From NCBI RefSeq assembly GCF_018619435.1, contig NZ_JAHFZF010000039.1, positions 1 to 37,991 of the forward strand: 37,991 nucleotides of DNA, read 5' to 3'. The notes below the pieces were generated by a model that saw nothing but the letters and a program-made list of their open reading frames with translations, did no database searches and was not told the DNA's origin. Below are positions 32,775-37,991 of the stretch, one piece after another. Source of the stretch: Rhodoferax sp. U11-2br. Lineage in GTDB: Bacteria > Pseudomonadota > Gammaproteobacteria > Burkholderiales > Burkholderiaceae_C. The position numbers and the translations under genes are program-made. The number at the start of each line of letters is the position of its first letter. Position 1 is the first letter of the stretch.

Positions 32775-34054
32775 TGGGCTGGGTTCGTCTGAAAGTATGC
32801 AGCTGCCTCCCGGGCCAGTCGGTTCAGAATGCTTGGATATGCCTTGGGCAAGGCCAGAAACTCTGCAAACGCGTTCAAACCCAGTTCAGCCACAGCGTGT
32901 GGCGTGCTCAGATCGTAGGCAAAAGCAAAGTGCACGCTGCGGCCAAAGTCGTCAAACAGGCGCTGCTGTGCATGGTTGTAAGCGCTGCGTGCCACCTGGC
33001 TACTGGGCGCCAGTGCGCCAGAGTGGCGGGTGAAGGCCTGTTGCTGCGCCTGGTCAGCCAGGTAGCGCAACACCTCTTTGGCGCCTTCCTTGTTGATGGC
33101 CTTTTTGGGCAGTACCAGGCCGTCCACCGAACCCAGCGCCACGCGTGGCACATCGCCACTGATCTGTGGGAAAGCGAACACGTCATAGTCTTGACCCAGC
33201 ACCCAGCCGTGCGACTTGCTGCTGAAGTAGTCGATGTTCCAGCTACCCATCAGGGTCATGGCGGCGCTGCCCTTGAACACCATCTCATTGGCACCCTGGT
33301 ACCAACCCAGTTCCTGGGGGTTCGCGTTGAAGTAGCCTTTGTCAATCAGGCTGGCCCACAGCGCAAACACGGCTTTCACCTGCGGGTCGTCGTAACGCGT
33401 CTGGCCCTGCATCAGGTGCTGCCGGAACGTATAGGGGGCGGTGCGCAGCAGCAGCAGGTCAAACCAGAACTGCGCGGGCCAGCGATCTTTGGCACCCAGG
33501 GCTATCGGTGTGACACCGTTGGCCTTGAGGGTGGCGCAGACTGCCAGAAACTCCTCCCAAGTGCGGGGTGGCGTCAGGTGGTGCTGGGTGAACAGCGCCT
33601 TGTTGTAGAAAAAAGTCACGCCATATTGGGCCACCGGCAGCATGTATTTGTGACCCTGGTAGTCACTGGCCTGGCTTACCAGTTCGGGCGGGAAGCGCTC
33701 GTCCAGCCCGGCCTGTTGCCAGAGATCGTCCAGCGGCTCCAGATCGGGCACCAGAACAGCTGTGCGCGCCCCCGCCCAATTGGAATACAGGTCAGGCGGG
33801 TGCCCGCCCTTGACGCTGCCTTGGATGCTGGTTTTCAAAGCATCATGGTCCAGCAATACCGACTTCAGCTCAAAGTGGGTGGACTGGGCGTCAAAACTGT
33901 GTGTCACATCGGGCAGACCGCGACCAATTTGACCGGGGAAAAAGTGCAGCAAAGTCACTGCCGTCTTGGGGAGGGTCGCAGGCGGAGTCTCGGGGGCGCG
34001 CTGGCAGGCGGTCAGGGCCAGCAGCGGCAACATAAAGAGGAGGAAGAGCTTCAC
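32771..34054 (-). CDS. Extracellular solute-binding lipoprotein (ABC sugar-binding type)
   Basis: A 427-residue protein beginning with a GTG at 34052-34054. The signal peptide ends in a lipobox (LLALTACQ), so it is probably lipid-anchored. The mature part matches family-1 (MalE/UgpB-like) binding proteins, for example YGVTFFYNKALFTQHHLTPP and WEEFLAVCATLKANGVTPI, and a central GAAMTLMGSW-like block (KGSAAMTLMGSWNIDYF). No ABC permease or ATPase gene is nearby. Instead the next gene, overlapping by 4 bp, encodes a membrane GGDEF-EAL protein, so a sensory rather than a transport role is likely. Confidence 0.9.
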   Translation of the reverse strand: MKLFLLFMLPLLALTACQRAPETPPATLPKTAVTLLHFFPGQIGRGLPDVTHSFDAQSTHFELKSVLLDHDALKTSIQGSVKGGHPPDLYSNWAGARTAVLVPDLEPLDDLWQQAGLDERFPPELVSQASDYQGHKYMLPVAQYGVTFFYNKALFTQHHLTPPRTWEEFLAVCATLKANGVTPIALGAKDRWPAQFWFDLLLLRTAPYTFRQHLMQGQTRYDDPQVKAVFALWASLIDKGYFNANPQELGWYQGANEMVFKGSAAMTLMGSWNIDYFSSKSHGWVLGQDYDVFAFPQISGDVPRVALGSVDGLVLPKKAINKEGAKEVLRYLADQAQQQAFTRHSGALAPSSQVARSAYNHAQQRLFDDFGRSVHFAFAYDLSTPHAVAELGLNAFAEFLALPKAYPSILNRLAREAAAYFQTNPAH

Positions 34055-34098
34055 CAGCGACGTGTCAAAATTTTTGAATGAGGCGAGAGTATCACCTC

Positions 34099-34126
34099 AA
34101 AAAAGCAGCAGCCTCACCTGCCGCTG
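34099..34126 (-). terminator. Factor-independent terminator of roxA
   Basis: On the minus strand CAGCGGC, loop AGGTGAG, GCTGCTG, then C and six T. The 7-bp stem has one G-U pair. It lies 47 bp after the roxA stop and separates that gene from the solute-binding-protein operon. Confidence 0.8.
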
Positions 34127-34172
34127 TCGCCAGCGCCAACTACCCCGAATCAGAGCGTCTTGGCGTCGATCG

Positions 34173-35324
34173 CTAGTCCTTGAAGTACCAGTAGCCGGCG
34201 TTGACCCATTCGGTGAGCTGGCGCACAAGCTCCGGGTTGGTCAAACCACTCTGCAGCGCGGCATAGTCTGGCTCGTCCATGTCACACAGCGCCAGCAGCG
34301 CGTCCTTGCAGGCCAGGCCAAAGTCAAAACGCTCTCCGTCCACGTAACAAACGCCTTGCGCCAGCGTTTTGTCCACATAAAAACAGCGCAGGCCACCGGT
34401 GCGCACCAACGGCTGTTCACGCAGGGCGTTGATCAGCTCGGCGGCGTCCAGCGGCTCATCGAGCGCCTGCAGGTCCAGCGCACATTTTGTTTTGGAGAAA
34501 TAGCTGCCGGCAAAGTCGGCCAGCAGCACATCGTTGTCCAGCACACTTTGCAGGTGCGCCTTGATGCGGGCAAAGTCAGCTTTGTCGATCTGGCCTTGAT
34601 GCTCGTGGATCGGGCGGTGCGGGTCGGCCAGCAGGTGCTGGGCCTGGTCCTTGTCGATGGCGTAGTCGGCCAAGCCGCTGAGCATGTCGCAGGCTGACTT
34701 GGCGCGAAAGCCGACCGAGAAACTCATCGACTCTTCCAGCGTGACCCCGTCATGCGGGAAACCCGGCGGGATGTAGAGGATGTCACCCGGCAACAGCTCG
34801 GTGTCGATGATCGCGTCAAACGGGTCGGTATGTAAGAGTGCCGCATGCGCGGCAAACTGCCGGTGGTTGCCCACATCACCCACGCGCCAGCGCCTGCGGC
34901 CGCTGCCCTGGCAGATGAACACGTCGTACAAATCAATATGTGGCCCAACACCACCGCCCGGCACCGCGTAGCTGATCATCACATCGTCCAGCCGCCATTT
35001 GGGGATGAAGGCAAAGGGCTTGACCAGCTCGGCCACCTCGGGCGACCAGTGGTTCACCGCCTGCACCACCAGCGTCCAGCCGGTGTCGCCAAAACGCTCG
35101 AACGACTCAAACGGGCCAAACTCGGCCTGCCACTGCTCACCTTGTTTGTAGACCATGCGCGACTCGACCTCGTCCTCACAAGCCAGCCCGGCCAGGTCGT
35201 TGGGGCTGATCAGGTCCGCCCAGTTTTTGAAACCCTGACGAATGACCACCGGCTTTTGCTGCCAGTAGTGCGCCATGAAGTGTTCAAGAGAAAAGTCGGT
35301 TAGGTTGAGTGTGAGTGCGGGCAT
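34173..35324 (-). CDS. roxA: Ribosomal protein L16 arginine hydroxylase (RoxA/YcfD type)
   Basis: A 383-residue Fe(II)/2-oxoglutarate oxygenase of the JmjC/cupin type. The metal triad is His129 and Asp131 in GPHIDLYDVF and His191 in PPGFPHDGVTLEES, at positions nearly equal to those of E. coli YcfD. The N-terminus carries the family block FMAHYWQQKPVVIRQGF. The C-terminal third is the dimerisation and winged-helix region. The E. coli enzyme hydroxylates Arg81 of ribosomal protein L16. A terminator follows the gene, so it appears monocistronic; it is divergent from slyD. Confidence 0.93.
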   Translation of the reverse strand: MPALTLNLTDFSLEHFMAHYWQQKPVVIRQGFKNWADLISPNDLAGLACEDEVESRMVYKQGEQWQAEFGPFESFERFGDTGWTLVVQAVNHWSPEVAELVKPFAFIPKWRLDDVMISYAVPGGGVGPHIDLYDVFICQGSGRRRWRVGDVGNHRQFAAHAALLHTDPFDAIIDTELLPGDILYIPPGFPHDGVTLEESMSFSVGFRAKSACDMLSGLADYAIDKDQAQHLLADPHRPIHEHQGQIDKADFARIKAHLQSVLDNDVLLADFAGSYFSKTKCALDLQALDEPLDAAELINALREQPLVRTGGLRCFYVDKTLAQGVCYVDGERFDFGLACKDALLALCDMDEPDYAALQSGLTNPELVRQLTEWVNAGYWYFKD

Positions 35325-35645
35325 AGGGTGGTAACGGGTGGGGGCAAGCGGCAGCGTTTTTGCTGCGGTTGCGGCAAAAGCGGGAGGTCAGAGGCCTGTG
35401 TTTCTTGCACGGTAAGTGCAGCGCCTCCAACTGGGCCGCCGGATGGTAGAGGAATCCCTGGCGCCCAGCCACCGCAATCTGGCCTTGTGTTGACGTGGCT
35501 CAGAGTCAGCCCAAACAAATCGCTGGGTGGCGTGTGTTTTGACAACACCCACGCAGAGGCGGCCAAGCCCTCACACCCCACCCGACAGCCACCTTGCGCG
35601 AAAATGCCCGACCCGCCGCACCCGCTGGCCAACCCCCACATTCCC
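35325..35645. promoter_or_regulatory. Divergent roxA-slyD promoter region
   Basis: About 320 bp between the two starts. The slyD frame is open through it but without family similarity; an in-frame ATG at 35604 is an alternative slyD start. Near roxA lie two mutually exclusive hairpins (35351-35379). No clear promoter hexamers. Confidence 0.45.
35351..35379 (-). promoter_or_regulatory. Alternative hairpins in the roxA leader
   Basis: TTTTGCTGC (35358-35366) can pair with GCGGCAAAA (35371-35379) across a GGTT loop with one mismatch or wobble. GCAGC (35351-35355) can instead pair with GCTGC (35362-35366). Both use the same bases, so only one forms at a time, 27 nt or more before the roxA ATG. 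Confidence 0.35.
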
Positions 35646-36122
35646 ATGAACATCGAAAAAGACACCGTTGTCACCCTGCGCTACAAAGTGGCCGACGCCA
35701 AGGGCAAACTCCTTGAAGAAGCCAAAGAACCCATGGCCTACCTGCATGGCGGCTACAACAACACCCTGCCCAAGATCGAAGAAGCGCTGCAAGGCAAAAC
35801 TGCGGGCTTTCAGACCACGCTGGTGCTGCAACCCGAAGACGGCTTTGGCCTGCGTGATGAAAGCCTGGCGCAAACCATGCCGCGCCGCGACTTCCCGCCG
35901 GGTGTCAAAGTCGGCGGCCAATTGCATGGCCACACCGCCGACGGGCGCGAACAGGCGTTTCGCGTGGTCAAGATCAAGGGCGACACCGTGCTGCTGGACG
36001 GCAACCACCCCTGGGCTGGCATGGAACTGCGCTTTAGCCTCAAGGTGACCGAGGTGCGCGCCGCCAGTGCCGAAGAGCTGGCCCACGGCCACGTTCACGG
36101 CGCACACGGTCACCACCACTGA
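35646..36122 (+). CDS. slyD: FKBP-type peptidyl-prolyl isomerase SlyD
   Basis: From the ATG at 35646 this is a 158-residue protein. It starts with the SlyD/FKBP pattern (VVTLRYKVADAKGKLLEEAK, LHGGYNNTLPKIEEALQGK), followed by an inserted chaperone flap (about 70-125) and the returning FKBP strand with DGNHPWAGMELRFSLKV. The His-rich tail HGHVHGAHGHHH would bind nickel or zinc, as in other SlyD proteins that help mature hydrogenase or other metalloenzymes. It works in the cytosol as a folding helper. An upstream in-frame ATG (35604) would add 14 Pro-rich residues and is less likely. Confidence 0.92.
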   Translation: MNIEKDTVVTLRYKVADAKGKLLEEAKEPMAYLHGGYNNTLPKIEEALQGKTAGFQTTLVLQPEDGFGLRDESLAQTMPRRDFPPGVKVGGQLHGHTADGREQAFRVVKIKGDTVLLDGNHPWAGMELRFSLKVTEVRAASAEELAHGHVHGAHGHHH

Positions 36123-36144
36123 GCCAACACCCATCGTTATAAAT

Positions 36145-36170
36145 GTGCCGTTAAACATGTAACACGGCAC
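36145..36170 (+). other. Hairpin after slyD
   Basis: GTGCCGT (36145-36151) and ACGGCAC (36164-36170) form a perfect 7-bp stem with a 12-nt loop, 23 bp after the slyD stop. There is no T-run after it, so it is not a standard terminator. Confidence 0.5.
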
Positions 36171-36174
36171 GTGC

Positions 36175-36216
36175 CTGTCCCATAATCCTGAGAGGCAAAT
36201 CTCAGGGACGGGACAG
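36175..36216 (+). promoter_or_regulatory. Two-part hairpin covering the helicase ribosome-binding site
   Basis: Outer stem CTGTCCC (36175-36181) with GGGACAG (36210-36216), and inner stem CCTGAGA (36187-36193) with TCTCAGG (36200-36206). All 14 pairs are perfect. The GTG start of the helicase is 4 nt further on, and the only purine-rich ribosome-binding candidate (GGGACAG) is inside the outer stem. Confidence 0.6.
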
Positions 36217-36220
36217 CGCA

Positions 36221-37991
36221 GTGGCAACCCTTTTACCAGCACTTGGTGCATGCATAGCCCGCATGACCAGCGGCGAGCGCCGCCTGGCCCAGCGGCTGGA
36301 GCAAAAGCTCGACGACGACTACCTGCTCTGGTACGACGTCCCCATTGGCCCCAAACAAACCCACCCCGACTTTGTGCTGCTGCACCCGCGCCGCGGCCTG
36401 CTGATCCTGGAAACCAAGGACTGGAAGCTCGACACCATCCTGCGTGCCAACCGCCAGTCTTGGGACATCCTGGGCCACAACGGCCCCAAGGTGGTGATCA
36501 ACCCGCTGGCGCAGGCGCGCCACTGCGCCATCCAGGTGGTCAACGCGCTGGAGCGCGACCCCCAGCTGCTGCAGGCCAACGGCCCGCACCAAGGCAAGCT
36601 GGCTTTTCCGTGGGGGCACGGCGTGGTGCTGACCCACATCACCCGCAAACAGTTTGAGGCCGCAGGTCTGGGCGAGGCCATCGAACCCCACTATGTGATC
36701 TGCAAAGACGAGATGGAAGAGTCCGCCGACGTGGAGGCCTTCCAGCAACGGCTGTGGCAGATGTTCCCCCACAGCTTTGGCGGCGCTTTGAGCCTGCCCA
36801 TGCTTGACCGCGTGCGCTGGATCTTGTTCCCGCAGGTGCGTGTGCCCACCCAGGGCGCCCTCTTTGACGACAACGACGCCGAGGCCGACCTGCCCGGCAT
36901 CATGCGTGTGATGGACTTGCAGCAGGAGCAACTGGCACGGTCTTTAGGCGACGGCCACCGCGTGATTCACGGCGTGGCCGGGTCCGGCAAAACCATGATC
37001 TTGGGTTACCGCGCCGAATACCTGGCCAAAGCGGGCGCACCGGGCAGCAAACCGGTGCTGATCCTTTGTTACAACGAGCCGCTGGGCGTCAAGCTCCACA
37101 GCATGATGGTGGCCAGGGGCCTGAGCGAACGTGTGCATGTGCGCCACTTTCACAAGTGGTGTCATGAGCAAATTCGAGCCTTTGGCCAGACGTTACCTGG
37201 GCAGGGTACACACTTTTTTGAAGAACTGGTGCAAGCCGTCATTCGTGGGGTAGAGCGCAAACACATCCCCAGCGGCCAATACCAGGCGGTGCTGATCGAC
37301 GAAGGCCACGACTTTGCGCCCGAATGGCTCAAACTGGTCACACAAATGGTGGACCCCACCACCAACAGCCTGCTGGTGCTGTACGACGACGCCCAAAGCA
37401 TCTACGAACGCGCGCGTGCCAAAGCCTTCAGCTTCAAAAGCCTGGGCATCCAGGCCCAGGGCCGCACCACCATCCTCAAAATCAACTACCGCAACACCCA
37501 GCAGATTCTGCAAACCGCCAGCCTGGTGGCGGCCGATCTGCTGACCGCCAACGACAAAGACGACGACGGCATCCCGCTGGTGAAACCCATCAGCTGCGGG
37601 CGCGACGGCGAGGCCCCACTGATCATCCGGCTGCCCAGCCTGCGCGATGAGGCCTATGCCATAGCCGACAGCCTGCGCGCCGCCCACGAAGAAGGCCACG
37701 CCTGGGGCGACATGGCTGTGTTGTGCCGTGACTGGCACACCATCAACCTATGTGCCGACGCGCTGCACCAGCGCGGGCTTCCGTTTCGCGTGCGCGAGAG
37801 ACCGGGCGACTTCCAGCCCGCTGCCGACCACATCCACGTCATGACCATGCACGTCAGCAAAGGCCTGGAGTTCCCGGTGGTGGCCCTGCCCGGCGTAGGC
37901 CACATGCCCGCCCCCGGTGAGCCTGAGAAAGACGAAGCGCGGCTGTTTTATGTGGCGGCGACGCGGGCGACGCAAAAGCTGGTGCTGGGGG
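36221..37991 (+). CDS. NERD-nuclease / UvrD-type helicase, 5' part (runs off window)
   Basis: About 590 codons from the GTG at 36221 (an ATG at 36263 is an alternative), with no stop before the window ends. Residues about 20-140 form a nuclease-related domain (NERD) with the restriction-like triad Asp50, Glu64 and Lys66 in HPDFVLL and LILETKDWK. A superfamily-1 helicase follows: Walker A GVAGSGKTM (251-259), Walker B VLIDEGHDF (357-365), NYRNTQQI (motif IV-type), TMHVSKGLEFPVVALPG and RLFYVAATRATQKLVL (motifs V-VI). Nuclease plus helicase in one chain suggests DNA repair or degradation of foreign DNA; single-protein nuclease-helicase immunity (Nhi) is a known parallel. The C-terminus is outside the window. 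Confidence 0.88.
   Translation, partial: MATLLPALGACIARMTSGERRLAQRLEQKLDDDYLLWYDVPIGPKQTHPDFVLLHPRRGLLILETKDWKLDTILRANRQSWDILGHNGPKVVINPLAQARHCAIQVVNALERDPQLLQANGPHQGKLAFPWGHGVVLTHITRKQFEAAGLGEAIEPHYVICKDEMEESADVEAFQQRLWQMFPHSFGGALSLPMLDRVRWILFPQVRVPTQGALFDDNDAEADLPGIMRVMDLQQEQLARSLGDGHRVIHGVAGSGKTMILGYRAEYLAKAGAPGSKPVLILCYNEPLGVKLHSMMVARGLSERVHVRHFHKWCHEQIRAFGQTLPGQGTHFFEELVQAVIRGVERKHIPSGQYQAVLIDEGHDFAPEWLKLVTQMVDPTTNSLLVLYDDAQSIYERARAKAFSFKSLGIQAQGRTTILKINYRNTQQILQTASLVAADLLTANDKDDDGIPLVKPISCGRDGEAPLIIRLPSLRDEAYAIADSLRAAHEEGHAWGDMAVLCRDWHTINLCADALHQRGLPFRVRERPGDFQPAADHIHVMTMHVSKGLEFPVVALPGVGHMPAPGEPEKDEARLFYVAATRATQKLVLG

Noticed and set aside
32774..34081. A 435-codon plus-strand frame antisense to the binding-protein gene
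   Set aside because: Shadow of the real solute-binding lipoprotein; no start signal or recognisable motif.
1..37991. CRISPR arrays, tRNA or rRNA genes
   Set aside because: No regularly spaced direct repeats, and no cloverleaf or rRNA-like sequence was recognised anywhere in the window.

Overview
The window looks like a chromosomal segment of a Gram-negative betaproteobacterium, probably order Burkholderiales and family Comamonadaceae (Rhodoferax/Polaromonas-like). This rests on the moderate-to-high GC and on the style of the proteins (an SBP plus PAS-GGDEF-EAL pair, RoxA/YcfD-type L16 hydroxylase, SlyD, YchJ, a DUF4080-type radical SAM protein). The assignment is inference from reading, not from a search. 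I see no tRNA, rRNA or CRISPR array.

Region 1 (1-10.0 kb, all leftward) is an envelope/efflux block. A MipA/OmpV-family outer-membrane protein is followed by a NodT-type outer-membrane factor, a periplasmic adaptor and an HAE-1 RND pump; the last two overlap by 4 bp. After a ~0.5 kb gap come an OmpR-type response regulator, its sensor kinase, a short Crp/Fnr-type regulator and the start of a membrane protein cut by the window edge. The likely logic is that the two-component pair senses envelope or drug stress and controls the tripartite pump.

Region 2 (10.0-14.9 kb) is a patchwork. It has an IS3-family transposase remnant with one terminal repeat, a secreted HEXXH putative metalloprotease, and a leftward cheW-MCP pair whose receptor ends in a CheR-docking-type pentapeptide. 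The gaps are filled by dispersed GCGGACATT-type repeats. One 67-bp MITE-like unit occurs here and again, inverted, at 18.9 kb.

Region 3 (14.9-18.6 kb) is a two-gene rightward operon, a SIR2-like NADase-type protein translationally coupled to a large helical protein of unknown function. It resembles a DSR-type anti-phage system split into two chains and is the best candidate here for an undescribed defence system.

Region 4 (19-28.46 kb) holds a small membrane ORF, a complete B12-binding radical SAM gene (rightward) and a leftward five-gene operon. The operon encodes three very different tyrosine recombinases, a coiled-coil protein fused to a P-loop kinase-like domain, and a 102-residue protein. 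This is the architecture of Tn554/GInt-type site-specific mobile elements. Its right edge cuts a second, diverged copy of the radical SAM gene exactly before its second cluster cysteine, so the element or its island probably inserted into, or rearranged, that gene. The intact heterologous copy lies at the other side of the recombinase operon, in opposite orientation.

Region 5 (28.46-38 kb) looks like ordinary backbone. It has the truncated radical SAM gene, ychJ, a large HAMP-PAS-PAS-GGDEF-EAL protein coupled to an ABC-type sugar-binding lipoprotein without a transporter, roxA with a clear terminator, slyD, and the first ~590 codons of a NERD-nuclease/UvrD-type helicase whose translation start sits next to a strong hairpin.
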